Assembly (NCBI RefSeq): GCF_001447995.1
Contig: NZ_LDPE01000001.1
Span: 1,922,001 to 1,986,000, forward strand
DNA length: 64,000 bases
Source of the DNA: Maribacter dokdonensis DSW-8
GTDB lineage: Bacteria; Bacteroidota; Bacteroidia; Flavobacteriales; Flavobacteriaceae
Direction of reading: 5' to 3'
Shown: positions 1 to 9,348 of the stretch, in pieces
Layout of the letters: every line of letters begins with the position of its first letter
Position numbering within the stretch: the stretch's first letter is position 1
Made by a program: the position numbers and the translations under genes
The notes under the pieces: model-generated
The model's input: the letters and a program-made list of their open reading frames with translations, nothing else
Told to the model about the DNA's origin: nothing
Database searches by the model: none

Positions 1-1830
1 CTGTCCGGACATACGCACAGCATAACCTTCCTCTAAAAGAGAACCATATGCCAATAATTCACCCATGGCCCAGTCCAAATTATCCGCTTCAAAATACATA
101 TTGTAGCGATCCTTGACTAGTTTTTCTACTTTACGTAAAAACTTTTTACCTTTTGGCAAAGCAGTTATCACCTTGGCAATTTTATCTAATTTGGTCTTGG
201 TGAACTTGGTATTCACCGGGTCCATCATTTCCCATTCACGAACATTTTCAAAACCTTTCCATTCATCTGCCATGAACGGGGTTATTACAGTTTTATCTTC
301 CTTACGTGAATCTTCAAGTTTTTCCTCTAATGAATCTTTATACTGTTTTTCCAATTCAGAAACATAGGTATCGTCAATAACACCTTCTTGAATTAGTCTT
401 TCAGCATAAATATCCCTTGGGTTCTTATGCTTGGAAATAGCTTTGTATAGTTTTGGCTGGGTAAATCTTGGCTCATCACCTTCATTATGCCCATACTTTC
501 TATACCCTAACAAATCTATAAATACATCGCTCTCAAATTGCATCCTATATTCCAATGCAAAAAGTGATGCGTGTACCACAGCCTCAGCATCATCAGCATT
601 AACATGCAATACTGGACTCAAAGTAACTTTGGCTACATCTGTACAATAGGTAGATGTTCTAGCATCTAGATAGTTAGTGGTAAATCCAATTTGATTGTTT
701 ACTACAATATGTATAGTACCTCCGGTTTTGTAACCATCAAGACCGGCCATTTGCACAACTTCATATACCAAACCTTGACCTGCTATGGCGGCGTCACCAT
801 GTACTACAATAGGAAGCACTTTTGAAATATCATCTTGATAGTCCGCATCTTGCTTTGCCCTTGCAATACCTTCAACCACTGCACCTACAGTCTCTAAGTG
901 AGAAGGGTTTGGTGCAATGCTCATGTTAATTTTATTTCCGTTATCAGATTTTCTATCTGAAGTCCAACCTAGGTGATACTTAACATCGCCATCAAAAATC
1001 TCTTGCTCATAATCCTTACCATCGAATTCACTAAAAATATCTTTAGCGGATTTTCCGAAAATATTGGTGAGAACATTTAATCTTCCACGGTGTGCCATAC
1101 CCATAACAAACTGCTTTACGCCCATTTCTGCGGCACGCTCAACAATTACGTCTAAGGCAGGTATCAATGATTCATTCCCTTCTAAGGAGAATCTTTTCTG
1201 ACCTACATATTTTGTATGCAAAAAAGTCTCGAAAGAAATGGCATGATTCAACTTTTTAAGAATATGCTTTTTTCTATCCGGCTCAAAATCAGGATGGTTG
1301 TCATTGACATTAATCCAGTCTTGAATCCATTTTACACGCTCTGGCTTTCGAATATACATATACTCAACACCAATAGCATCGCAATAGATACTTTGTAAAT
1401 GTCTAACAATTTCTTTGAGGGCACTTGGACCTATACCAATTATATCACCTGCATTAAAAACGGTTTCAAGATCAGACGATGAAAGTCCGAAATTTTCTAT
1501 TTCCAATGAAGGTTCATAATGTCTTCGCTCACGAACCGGGTTTGTTTTCGTAAATAAGTGACCTCTGCTTCTATAACCGTCAATAAGTCTGATTACCTGA
1601 AACTCTTTTTGCAAGGATTCTGGCATTTCACTCTTATTACCGTTTACTACAACAGTAGTTCTGTTCTCATCAATTTCAAGTTCATCTAATGAACTTTCCA
1701 TCCCAAAGTCGAATCCTTGAAAAAAGGCTCTCCAACTTGGTTCTACACTATCCGGATTTACTAAATACTTATCGTATAACTCTGAAAAAAAAGAGGTATG
1801 AGCGGTATTCAAAAAGGAATATTTATCCAT
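1..1830 (-). CDS. sucA: 2-oxoglutarate dehydrogenase E1 component (3' part missing)
   Basis: Thiamine-diphosphate-dependent E1 subunit of the 2-oxoglutarate dehydrogenase complex of the TCA cycle; cytosolic. The first 610 codons are present and the gene runs off the left edge (family length about 900-940). The N-terminus (MDKYSFLNTAHTSFFSELYD) is the E1 segment that contacts the other subunits; around residue 250 the MAHRGRLNVL motif is seen, and around residues 325-365 the thiamine-diphosphate binding stretch GDAAIAGQG...VNNQIGFTT. Start is the ATG at 1828-1830. A -7-like element TATTTTTG lies at 1866-1873 on the minus strand. Divergent from the small exported protein at 1948. Identification is secure; succinyltransferase E2 presumably follows outside the window. 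Confidence 0.96.
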   Translation of the reverse strand, partial: MDKYSFLNTAHTSFFSELYDKYLVNPDSVEPSWRAFFQGFDFGMESSLDELEIDENRTTVVVNGNKSEMPESLQKEFQVIRLIDGYRSRGHLFTKTNPVRERRHYEPSLEIENFGLSSSDLETVFNAGDIIGIGPSALKEIVRHLQSIYCDAIGVEYMYIRKPERVKWIQDWINVNDNHPDFEPDRKKHILKKLNHAISFETFLHTKYVGQKRFSLEGNESLIPALDVIVERAAEMGVKQFVMGMAHRGRLNVLTNIFGKSAKDIFSEFDGKDYEQEIFDGDVKYHLGWTSDRKSDNGNKINMSIAPNPSHLETVGAVVEGIARAKQDADYQDDISKVLPIVVHGDAAIAGQGLVYEVVQMAGLDGYKTGGTIHIVVNNQIGFTTNYLDARTSTYCTDVAKVTLSPVLHVNADDAEAVVHASLFALEYRMQFESDVFIDLLGYRKYGHNEGDEPRFTQPKLYKAISKHKNPRDIYAERLIQEGVIDDTYVSELEKQYKDSLEEKLEDSRKEDKTVITPFMADEWKGFENVREWEMMDPVNTKFTKTKLDKIAKVITALPKGKKFLRKVEKLVKDRYNMYFEADNLDWAMGELLAYGSLLEEGYAVRMSGQ

Positions 1831-1947
1831 GAATTACTTTCTGTATCTTTAGAATAAATTTCTAACAAAAATACAACATTTACAATATCTAACGATAGAA
1901 TGCCAAGTATTATTGAAAAAAATGAAACTTTAAAACAAAATCGCCCT

Positions 1948-2463
1948 ATGAGCTTAAAAAAAATGATATTCATTGGTTTTATCACATTAAATATCACCTT
2001 TTCACTGGCCCAAACCACTAGGAACAATTCTGATTTCTGGAATAACGTAAGATTTGGTGGAAGTATTGGATTAGGATTTACAAATAACGGATTCAATGGG
2101 TCTATTTCCCCAAGTGCCATTTATCAATTTAATGAGCAATTTGCTTCTGGTGCCAGTTTAAGTTTCAACTATGCCAAATTTGATGAAGACAAATTTCTAG
2201 CATACGGCGGGAGTGTTCTTACTCTCTTTAACCCTATTCCCCAACTTCAAATGTCCGCAGAATTTGAACAGCTTAGGATCAACAGAACAATTGCGACCTC
2301 AACTATAGATATTGAAGATAACTACTGGCTACCTGCATTTTTCATAGGTGCGGGTTACAGCACCCGAAACGTTACTATGGGATTGCGATATGATTTACTG
2401 TACGACGACAACAAAAGCATATACGGAAATGCACTAATGCCATTTGTACGCGTGTACTTCTAA
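1948..2463 (+). CDS. small exported protein, probable outer-membrane beta-barrel
   Basis: About 171 residues. I take the ATG at 1948 rather than 1900 because it begins a clean signal peptide (MSLKKMIFIGFITLNITFSLAQ) with likely cleavage before the Gln. The mature part is rich in alternating aromatic/polar strands, contains glycine-rich turns (GGSIGLGF, GAGYSTRN), and ends in Phe (VRVYF), as many outer-membrane barrels do; eight or so strands would fit the length. Proteins of this size next to sucA are sometimes labelled alpha-ketoglutarate decarboxylase in flavobacterial genomes; nothing in the sequence supports an enzyme, so the label probably came from the neighbour. Function unknown. Confidence 0.75.
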   Translation: MSLKKMIFIGFITLNITFSLAQTTRNNSDFWNNVRFGGSIGLGFTNNGFNGSISPSAIYQFNEQFASGASLSFNYAKFDEDKFLAYGGSVLTLFNPIPQLQMSAEFEQLRINRTIATSTIDIEDNYWLPAFFIGAGYSTRNVTMGLRYDLLYDDNKSIYGNALMPFVRVYF

Positions 2464-2493
2464 AAATTACTACCTTACCAATACCAAACCAAC

Positions 2494-3597
2494 ATGAATA
2501 CATTGAAAAACAGGTATCTTTCATTAGATGTCTTTAGAGGCATGGATGTCGCTTTAATGATCATTGTGAATTCCCCCGGAAATGGCGATACCAGTTTTGG
2601 CATTTTAAAACATGCGGTCTGGAACGGATTTACGTTAACGGATCTAGTATTTCCTACTTTCTTATTCGTAGTAGGAAACGCTATGAGCTTTAGCATGAAA
2701 AAATACCAAAATGTGGCAAGTTCTGAATTCTTAAAAAAGGTTTTTAAACGTTTTGCCATTATTTTCCTATTAGGGTTTTTAATGTATTGGTTCCCATTTT
2801 TTGAAAATGGGAGTTTAAAACCAATTGCAGAAACCAGAATTTTTGGTGTACTGCAGCGTATTGCCCTCTGTTACCTATTTGCATCGATCTTATTACATTA
2901 TTTCAAGACTAAATCTGTTTTGATCTTTAGCGCCATTGCTCTTATTGGTTATCATATTATCCTAATGGTATTCGGAGATTTATCATTAACCGGGAATGCC
3001 GTATTAAAACTTGACAAATACATTATTGGAGCAGACCATATGTACCACGGAAATGGCGGTGTTGCTTTTGACCCAGAAGGATTATTAAGCACATTGCCTG
3101 CCATTGTAAATGTTATAGCCGGATTCTTTACTGGTAAATTCATTCAAAAGAACGGTCAGAATTTTGAGACCATTGCCAAATTGATTATGGTTAGCGGACT
3201 TCTCATAATAGCAGGATTTGCATGGGACCTCACATTCCCTTTCAATAAAAAACTATGGTCCAGTTCTTTTGTTTTGCTAACCATTGGAATAGATATTTTT
3301 ATAATCTCCATTCTTATTTACTTATTAGATATGTCCAAACCTGGAAAATGGACTTATTTCTTTGAAGTATTTGGCAGAAATACACTGTTTATCTACCTAT
3401 TATCTGAACTTTTTATCATCAGTTTGGCAGAAATATCAATGAAGGGCACAACCGCCTACAACTGGATTGCAGATAACATCTTTATACATATAGCAGGTGA
3501 CTACTTTGGCTCGTTATTCTTTGCTTTATGGATAATGTTCACTTGTTGGTTAGTAGGTTATATCATGGATAAAAAAGGCATTTATATAAAGGTGTAA
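2494..3597 (+). CDS. HGSNAT/DUF5009-type membrane acyltransferase
   Basis: 367-residue integral membrane protein with about ten hydrophobic segments. The N-terminus (YLSLDVFRGMDVALMIIVN) and the TLTDLVFPTFLFVVG segment near residue 50 are hallmarks of the COG4299/DUF5009 family related to heparan-alpha-glucosaminide N-acetyltransferase (NagX in bacteria), which moves acyl groups across the membrane onto sugars. A conserved His in the loop after the first helix (LKHAVWNGF) could be the acetyl-carrying residue; that is inference. It starts 30 bp after the upstream exported protein on the same strand, so the two may be co-transcribed. The exact substrate cannot be told from sequence. Confidence 0.85.
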   Translation: MNTLKNRYLSLDVFRGMDVALMIIVNSPGNGDTSFGILKHAVWNGFTLTDLVFPTFLFVVGNAMSFSMKKYQNVASSEFLKKVFKRFAIIFLLGFLMYWFPFFENGSLKPIAETRIFGVLQRIALCYLFASILLHYFKTKSVLIFSAIALIGYHIILMVFGDLSLTGNAVLKLDKYIIGADHMYHGNGGVAFDPEGLLSTLPAIVNVIAGFFTGKFIQKNGQNFETIAKLIMVSGLLIIAGFAWDLTFPFNKKLWSSSFVLLTIGIDIFIISILIYLLDMSKPGKWTYFFEVFGRNTLFIYLLSELFIISLAEISMKGTTAYNWIADNIFIHIAGDYFGSLFFALWIMFTCWLVGYIMDKKGIYIKV

Positions 3598-3610
3598 TCT
3601 TGATATCATC

Positions 3611-3964
3611 TTATTGATACCTGTTACGGTACCACACTTTTTTATATTCCCTCTTTAAAATCAAAAAAGTAATTTGATCAGCTACATCTACAGTATCCGT
3701 AATTTGAATATGCTCAAACTCCTTTTCAGGAATATCTATGATATACATAAGATTAAGGTATTCTGCGAAATGCTCCATCATTAAGTAATAGATCTTTTCA
3801 CGAATAAGGGCAATGAAGCTAACGCCATCTATAGTTTTCGTGATTTTCAATGGATTATTGGCAAGAATGAAATCTTTCTCCACTTGTTTAACCAATTTTT
3901 CAAAAAGGGAGTCACCTAATGCTATTTGCACCAACTGCCTACTAGTATCAACATTGATTTTCAT
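3611..3964 (-). CDS. conserved hypothetical protein (117 aa)
   Basis: Soluble 117-residue protein with no recognised domain. It is mixed alpha/beta by eye: a helical first half (LVQIALGDSLFEKLVKQVEKDF), then a segment with MMEHFAEYLNLMYIIDIPEKEF and a basic C-terminus (KREYKKVWYRNRYQ). No signal peptide or membrane helix. It lies 41 bp downstream of the amidohydrolase on the same strand and may share its transcript; its 3' end converges on the acyltransferase gene with a 13-bp gap. Function unknown. Confidence 0.6.
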   Translation of the reverse strand: MKINVDTSRQLVQIALGDSLFEKLVKQVEKDFILANNPLKITKTIDGVSFIALIREKIYYLMMEHFAEYLNLMYIIDIPEKEFEHIQITDTVDVADQITFLILKREYKKVWYRNRYQ

Positions 3965-4005
3965 GCAAAGCTTATTTTCAAGAATTAGCCAAACCTTCTA
4001 TACCA

Positions 4006-5277
4006 TTATTGTTTATAAACGACCCCTTCTTTCATCACAAAAACTACATCTGTAAGGGTTTCCACATTATTTAAAGGGTTTTCATTTACAGCAACAATAT
4101 CAGCAATATACCCTTCTTTAATTTGTCCTAAATCAGCCTCGCCTAAAAGCATAGCATTGGTTATTGTAGCTGAACGTAATGTCTCAATAACGGGCATACC
4201 CGCCTTGTTCATATAAACAAATTCCTTAGCATTATCACCATGGGGAGACACCCCTGAATCTGTACCAAAGGCTATACTTACCCCTTTCTTATAAGCTTTT
4301 GCAAAAGTTTCATTGAGTTTAGGTCCTATTTCCAAGGCTTTCTTAGCCACTACCGGCGGCAAATAGTTAGGTATTTTGGCTAACCTAGCAGCCTCTTGAC
4401 CGGCAGAAATGGTAGGCACCATAAAAGTATTATGCTTGATCATAAGATCCATAGTTTCCTCAGACATTAATGTACCATGTTCAATAGTTTTAATTCCGCC
4501 TAAAATAGCTCTTTGCATACCTTCATCACCATGTGCATGTGCAGCGGTAAGCATACCATAATCTTTTGCAGTATCTGTAATCGCTTTTATTTCTTCAATA
4601 GTAAATTGTGGATTTTGACCACTTTTAGCTACACTTAAAACACCCCCAGTTGCGGTAATCTTAATAACATCTGCACCATCTTTATATCGTTGACGAACTG
4701 CTTTTCTGCCATCTTCCGGAGAATTGACCACCCCTTCTTTTGGTCCTGGATCACCCATTAATTCTTGACTTCTTCCGTTGGTAGGATCCGCATGTCCACC
4801 TGTAGAAGCAAGAGATTTTCCGGCGGTGAAAATTCTTGGACCAACTATTGTTCCTTTATTAATTGCTTTCTTGAGGGCAATGTTTACACCAGAACCACCT
4901 AAATCCCTAACTGTTGTAAAACCGGCCATTAAAGTCCGTTTAGCATACACCGTAGATTGAAATGCCACATCAGCTTCGTTCAAGGTAAATGCTTCTAAAT
5001 ATCTAGATGGGCTAGATTCGCTTTCTATATGCACATGCATATCTATAAAACCCGGTAATATGGTCTTGGATTTTAAATCTACCACCATATCCGTATCATT
5101 ACCCGATACATAACCATTTTTAATCTCCTTGATCTTATTACTCGATACTATAATTGTCTTTTCAGATAAAATTTTACCAGATTCAACGTCAACAATTTTA
5201 CCGCATTGTAAGTAAGTGTCCTGTGCATTAGCCAGACCTATAACAAACAGGAACAATACAAATAGAGAATTTTTCAT
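4006..5277 (-). CDS. secreted metal-dependent amidohydrolase (imidazolonepropionase/Xaa-Pro dipeptidase-like)
   Basis: 423 residues with signal peptide MKNSLFVLFLFVIGLANAQ, so exported to the periplasm. Amidohydrolase-superfamily ligands are all visible: the HxH pair in GFIDMHVHIES (about 75-85), the likely carboxylated Lys in VIKITATGG, His in AAHAHGDEG, His in TIEHGT and Asp in FGTDSG. This COG1228 group includes prolidase-like and imidazolone-hydrolase-like enzymes and often acts on dipeptides such as Xaa-Pro or on cyclic amides; the substrate here is unknown. It is separated from galE upstream by a strong hairpin terminator (5297-5332) and starts at the ATG 5275-5277. Confidence 0.88.
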   Translation of the reverse strand: MKNSLFVLFLFVIGLANAQDTYLQCGKIVDVESGKILSEKTIIVSSNKIKEIKNGYVSGNDTDMVVDLKSKTILPGFIDMHVHIESESSPSRYLEAFTLNEADVAFQSTVYAKRTLMAGFTTVRDLGGSGVNIALKKAINKGTIVGPRIFTAGKSLASTGGHADPTNGRSQELMGDPGPKEGVVNSPEDGRKAVRQRYKDGADVIKITATGGVLSVAKSGQNPQFTIEEIKAITDTAKDYGMLTAAHAHGDEGMQRAILGGIKTIEHGTLMSEETMDLMIKHNTFMVPTISAGQEAARLAKIPNYLPPVVAKKALEIGPKLNETFAKAYKKGVSIAFGTDSGVSPHGDNAKEFVYMNKAGMPVIETLRSATITNAMLLGEADLGQIKEGYIADIVAVNENPLNNVETLTDVVFVMKEGVVYKQ

Positions 5278-5296
5278 AAGAGGTGGTATTTAAATT

Positions 5297-5332
5297 AAAT
5301 AAGGGGAAATATAACCATATTTCCCCTTATTT
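5297..5332 (-). terminator. intrinsic terminator after galE
   Basis: Perfect 16-bp inverted repeat (AAATAAGGGGAAATAT / ATATTTCCCCTTATTT) around a 4-nt loop, between the galE stop and the amidohydrolase start. It is A/T-flanked on both sides and could work in both directions; the minus-strand arrangement suits the end of the DegT-galE transcript. Confidence 0.8.
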
Positions 5333-5352
5333 ATATTGATAGTATCGAAAAA

Positions 5353-6369
5353 TCAATCCCTAATTTTCTGCTCCCAGATCCAAGCGTAATTCATTGCCTC
5401 TTCTAAAGTATATTCAGCTTTCCAACCTAACACTTCATTTGCCTTGGTAGTATCTGCATATGCTGTTGTAATATCTCCAGGTCTTCTATCTACAATTTTA
5501 TAATTCAATTTTTTACCTGAAACCTTTTCAAAACTCTTAATAGCCTCTAAAACCGAGCTACCTTTACCCGTACCTACATTAAATACTTCGTAGTTAGATG
5601 CATTGTCACCATTAAGCAAGCGCTCTAAAGCTACCACATGTGCCTTGGCCAAGTCCACCACATAAATATAATCTCTAATACATGTGCCATCAGGAGTAGG
5701 GTAATCGTCTCCAAAAACAGATAACTCTTTTCTAAGTCCAATACCTGTTTGAGTAATGAAGGGCACCAAATTTTGTGGAACCCCTTTTGGCAATTCTCCA
5801 ATATTCGCACTTGGATGCGCTCCCATAGGATTAAAATATCGTAAGGCAATAGCATTAAGACCAGGAGTAACTTTACAGGTATCTGCAATAATTTCCTCAC
5901 CCATTTGTTTGGTATTGCCATATGGAGATTCTGCCACCTTGACCGGTGCATCTTCGGTAATTGGCATTTTATCTGCCTGTCCGTATACCGTACAAGAAGA
6001 ACTAAAAATAAAACTTGCCTTATTCTTTTTACAAAGCTCCTTTAATATGTATACCAAAGTACCAATGTTGTTTTCATAATACAATAATGGTTTCTCAACA
6101 CTCTCCCCCACCGCCTTAGACGCAGCAAAGTGTATAACTCCAGTAACATCTTGGTATTTTTGAAAAAAGTCCTCGACTTTTTGTTTTTCCTTAAGGTCCA
6201 GTTTTTCATAAAGTGGCTTTTTACCGGTAATGGCCTCAATACCCTCTAGCACACTTTCATCAGAGTTAGAACAATCATCAATAATGACCACTTCAAACCC
6301 TTTATTCTGTAATTCTACTACAGTATGTGAGCCAATAAAACCTAAACCTCCTGTTACTAATACTTTCAT
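5353..6369 (-). CDS. galE: UDP-glucose 4-epimerase
   Basis: 338 residues, the usual GalE length. Short-chain dehydrogenase/reductase fold: NAD-binding GGLGFIGS at 7-14, catalytic serine stretch SSSCTVYG (123-130), and Tyr150/Lys154 of the YxxxK motif in SPYGNTKQ. It interconverts UDP-glucose and UDP-galactose in the cytosol and supplies galactose-type sugars for surface polysaccharide. It follows the DegT-family aminotransferase by 43 bp on the same strand, which suggests a nucleotide-sugar operon. A UDP-GlcNAc/GalNAc preference cannot be excluded. Confidence 0.94.
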   Translation of the reverse strand: MKVLVTGGLGFIGSHTVVELQNKGFEVVIIDDCSNSDESVLEGIEAITGKKPLYEKLDLKEKQKVEDFFQKYQDVTGVIHFAASKAVGESVEKPLLYYENNIGTLVYILKELCKKNKASFIFSSSCTVYGQADKMPITEDAPVKVAESPYGNTKQMGEEIIADTCKVTPGLNAIALRYFNPMGAHPSANIGELPKGVPQNLVPFITQTGIGLRKELSVFGDDYPTPDGTCIRDYIYVVDLAKAHVVALERLLNGDNASNYEVFNVGTGKGSSVLEAIKSFEKVSGKKLNYKIVDRRPGDITTAYADTTKANEVLGWKAEYTLEEAMNYAWIWEQKIRD

Positions 6370-6412
6370 CTACTATATTATTTGAACGTTGCCAAATTAA
6401 AAAAACTTTGCA

Positions 6413-7567
6413 CTACCCATTAACAAACCCGATAACCAACTGCGTAATATGGTTAATCTGTTCTTCATCCAATTCCGTATGCATTGGTAAAGAAATTACT
6501 TCTTTCACCAATTGATTGGTCACAGGAAAATCTGCCTCATTGTACCTATCATCCAAATATGCCTTTTGTTTATGCAACGGGATAGGATAATATACACCAA
6601 AAGGAACTTCATTCTTTGCTAAAAATTGTCCCAGCTCATCTCTTTTGCCATTTGTTATTCTCAACGTATATTGATGAAACACGTGACAATCGCACACATC
6701 GCAAATTCCCTCACAATTATTCACGGTCACAGGGGTTATGATATGCTCTTGACCCTCAAACGCTTTGGAATATGCTCTTGCCGCATTTCTTCTTGCTTCG
6801 CAATAGCCATCTAATTTTGGCAATTTTGCCCTTAGTACCGCAGCCTGTATAGAATCTAGTCTAGAATTTACCCCAACCACATCATGATGGTAACGCTCAT
6901 ACATACCATGGTTAACAATACCACGAAGTGTATGTGCCAATTCATCATCATTAGTAAAAATAGCGCCGCCATCACCATAGCAGCCCAAATTTTTAGAAGG
7001 AAAAAAAGAAGTGGCACCAACATGCCCAATACTTCCGGCCATCTGCTTAGTACCATCTTTAGCATAATATCTGGCACCTATTGCCTGTGCATTATCTTCG
7101 ATAACAAATAAATCATGCTTTTTTGCCAAATCTAGAATTGCATCCATATTAGCACATTGCCCAAAAAGATGTACCGGCACTATAGCCTTTGTCTTAGGGG
7201 TAATCGCCTTTTCGATCGCTTCAATGTTAATATTAAAAGTATCTGGATATACATCTACCAAAACCGGCGTAAGTTGTAACAATGCAATTACCTCAACCGT
7301 AGCGGCAAAGGTAAAGTCGGCAGTAATCACCTCATCGCCAGGTTTTAGACCCAACCCCATCATTGCAATTTGCAAAGCGTCTGTACCATTTGCACAAGGA
7401 ATGACATGCTTTACCTGTAAATACTCCTCCAGTTCCTTTTGAAATGCATGAACTTCTGGACCATTAATAAATGCTGATGTCTCTAATATCTGAGAAATTG
7501 AGTTATTTACCTGTTCTTTAATTTCTTGGTATTGACCACCTAGGTCTACCATTTGTATCTTTTTCAT
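6413..7567 (-). CDS. DegT/DnrJ/EryC1/StrS-family sugar aminotransferase
   Basis: 384-residue PLP-dependent aminotransferase acting on nucleotide-linked keto-sugars. The internal-aldimine Lys192 sits in FFPSKNLGCYGDGGAIF, the Asp of VIEDNAQAIGA (about 158) contacts the pyridine nitrogen, and the C-terminal MHTELDEEQ is typical. Odd point: a Cys cluster (Cys285, Cys289, Cys292, Cys294, in NNCEGICDVCDCHVF) is placed just before the conserved VFHQYTLRI strand, where most family members have a short loop. Upstream of galE in the same likely operon and divergent from waaA. The exact amino sugar is unknown. Confidence 0.9.
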   Translation of the reverse strand: MKKIQMVDLGGQYQEIKEQVNNSISQILETSAFINGPEVHAFQKELEEYLQVKHVIPCANGTDALQIAMMGLGLKPGDEVITADFTFAATVEVIALLQLTPVLVDVYPDTFNINIEAIEKAITPKTKAIVPVHLFGQCANMDAILDLAKKHDLFVIEDNAQAIGARYYAKDGTKQMAGSIGHVGATSFFPSKNLGCYGDGGAIFTNDDELAHTLRGIVNHGMYERYHHDVVGVNSRLDSIQAAVLRAKLPKLDGYCEARRNAARAYSKAFEGQEHIITPVTVNNCEGICDVCDCHVFHQYTLRITNGKRDELGQFLAKNEVPFGVYYPIPLHKQKAYLDDRYNEADFPVTNQLVKEVISLPMHTELDEEQINHITQLVIGFVNG

Positions 7568-7657
7568 CTGTTGTAATTACATGAAGTGCAACAAAAATAC
7601 GAAACGGGCAACACTAATTTTATGGAAAGAAACGTAATTTAGCCCAAAAGCATCAGT

Positions 7658-8908
7658 TTGTATATTCTTTATAACTTCATAGCGGTAATTGCTTCTGTAA
7701 TTTTAAAAGGCTTGGCATTGGTAAACACTAAGCTTTCCCTTTTTGTAAATGGTAGAAAAAATTCGCTTTCCATAATTGAAAAGTCCATTTCTAAAGAAGA
7801 TAAAGTAATTTGGATCCATGCCGCCTCTTTAGGTGAATTTGAGCAAGGGTTACCAGTATTGGAGCAATTAAAATTATCATATCCACATTACAAAACCCTA
7901 CTTACTTTTTTCTCTCCTTCAGGGTACGAAGTAAAGAAAAACAGCAAAGTTGCCGATGTAATATGTTATCTACCGTTAGACACCAAAAACAATGTAAAAT
8001 CATTTATAAAAATGGCACACCCAGATATTGCCATTTTCATCAAATATGAAATTTGGCCTAATTACTTAGCCGCCCTTAAAAATTTGAATACCCCCACTTT
8101 TTTAATTTCTGCCTTATTCAAAAAGAAACAATCCTATTTCAAGTGGTACGGTCATTTTATGCGTAAAGCTTTAAAAAGTTTCACTCATATTTTTGTTCAG
8201 AATTCCATGTCTTCAGACTTACTAAAATCTATTGGTTTAAAAAATGTGACCGTTGCAGGAGATACTCGTTTTGATAGGGTGCTTGAAATAACAAAGCGCA
8301 ATAACGACCTGGAATTTATGAAGTTATTCAAAGATGAACAGTTCTGTTTTGTAGCAGGTAGCACTTGGCCAGAGGATGAAAGACTACTAATTGATTATAT
8401 CAACCAAAGTAAATATGCCATTAAGTATGTGATCGCGCCGCACACTATGAAAGCTGATCATATAAAAAATATAGTTTCATCTATTGATAAATCTGTTATA
8501 TGCTATTCTGATTTAAATGAAAAGGTCGTATTAAAAGACTACGATGTTATAATTATCGATACCATTGGGTTATTGACCAAAATATACAGTTATGCAGACA
8601 TTGCATATGTTGGCGGTGGTTTCGCTACAGGATTACACAATACATTAGAGCCTGCAGTTTTTGAGATACCCGTAATTATTGGAGAAAAATACGAAGGTTT
8701 TGCAGAAGCGGAAGAACTAGTAACATTAGGTGGTATTATTTCTGTAAATAGCTTTTTAGAATTAAAAAAGCAAGTAGACGAATTCTTCAACGACAACGAT
8801 AAACAGGAATTAACCGGACAAATCAATTCTAAATACATCAAAGAAAAGGCTGGGGCCACACCATGTATACTGAATGAATTAAATTCAGTTTTAGGGACAA
8901 AAAATTGA
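7658..8908 (+). CDS. waaA: 3-deoxy-D-manno-octulosonic acid (Kdo) transferase
   Basis: 416-residue glycosyltransferase (GT30) that adds Kdo to the lipid A precursor at the inner membrane. An N-terminal membrane anchor (LYNFIAVIASVILKGLALVN) precedes WIHAASLGEFEQ with the proposed catalytic base Glu60, then TFFSPSGYE, FIKYEIWPNYL, AGDTRFDRV, and the C-terminal nucleotide-binding GGGFATGLHNTLEPA with IIGEKYEGF. The only sensible start is TTG at 7658-7660; there is no in-frame ATG before the conserved LYN motif. It is divergent from the aminotransferase-galE pair, consistent with envelope sugar work on both sides. Confidence 0.94.
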   Translation: MYILYNFIAVIASVILKGLALVNTKLSLFVNGRKNSLSIIEKSISKEDKVIWIHAASLGEFEQGLPVLEQLKLSYPHYKTLLTFFSPSGYEVKKNSKVADVICYLPLDTKNNVKSFIKMAHPDIAIFIKYEIWPNYLAALKNLNTPTFLISALFKKKQSYFKWYGHFMRKALKSFTHIFVQNSMSSDLLKSIGLKNVTVAGDTRFDRVLEITKRNNDLEFMKLFKDEQFCFVAGSTWPEDERLLIDYINQSKYAIKYVIAPHTMKADHIKNIVSSIDKSVICYSDLNEKVVLKDYDVIIIDTIGLLTKIYSYADIAYVGGGFATGLHNTLEPAVFEIPVIIGEKYEGFAEAEELVTLGGIISVNSFLELKKQVDEFFNDNDKQELTGQINSKYIKEKAGATPCILNELNSVLGTKN

Positions 8909-9084
8909 AGTATTCACACCAACGAAACTTATAAACTACCGAATATTTAGCTCAAAAATTAGACTACTATAGACTCAATTTGGGTGCATTCCCCTGATTA
9001 TATGATACGTTAATCGATTTTACATCACTATATTACAGCACTTTACACTTCTAATACTTATATTGAGAACAGAACAATATAAGT
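8909..9084. other. intergenic stretch before the two sORFs
   Basis: About 175 bp of A/T-rich sequence after waaA. I see no terminator hairpin, tRNA or convincing TAnnTTTG element. Longer frames that overlap the next small gene on both strands look like chance openings with no family resemblance. Confidence 0.4.
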
Positions 9085-9222
9085 ATGATTATGGAACAAG
9101 AACTAACTTCTGGAGTAAAAATGCTCAACGGATTTCTCAAATTAATGATTACATGTTTAATTCTAATTCTTCTAGCAGTACCACTTGCAGGTATAGCAGA
9201 TTGGTTAGGACTGATCAAATAA
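9085..9222 (+). CDS. small single-span membrane protein (43-45 aa)
   Basis: Short reading frame starting at ATG 9085 or, two codons later, ATG 9091. It encodes a polar N-terminus (MEQELTSGVKMLNGF) and one strongly hydrophobic helix (LMITCLILILLAVPLAGIA), then ADWLGLIK and TAA at 9220-9222. The clean helix and acidic start suggest a real micro-protein, but there is no homology I recognise. Two overlapping frames of 65-71 codons have less protein-like composition. It is the first of two tandem small membrane genes next to the LytTR system. Confidence 0.45.
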   Translation: MIMEQELTSGVKMLNGFLKLMITCLILILLAVPLAGIADWLGLIK

Positions 9223-9348
9223 TTACAAGTAACATTTACATCAAAGCTTTTAAAAGTTGACTTCAAAACATTACTGATAGTTCAACATCGATGAAACACC
9301 AATTTTACGGTTAAAATGCATCTGTCAAGAACTATCAACCACAAATAA

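Noticed and set aside
1900..2463. Alpha-ketoglutarate decarboxylase
   Set aside because: The name sometimes given to this small neighbour of sucA has no support in the sequence; it has a signal peptide and a barrel-like composition and no ThDP-binding motif.
2475..2759. Minus-strand 94-codon frame over the acyltransferase start
   Set aside because: A shadow of the real gene on the plus strand; same holds for the other opposite-strand frames inside hutU, tamB, the receptor and the MutS-like gene.
9051..9266. 71- and 65-codon frames around 9051-9266 on both strands
   Set aside because: They overlap the 43-residue membrane ORF, lack protein-like composition and have no recognisable family.
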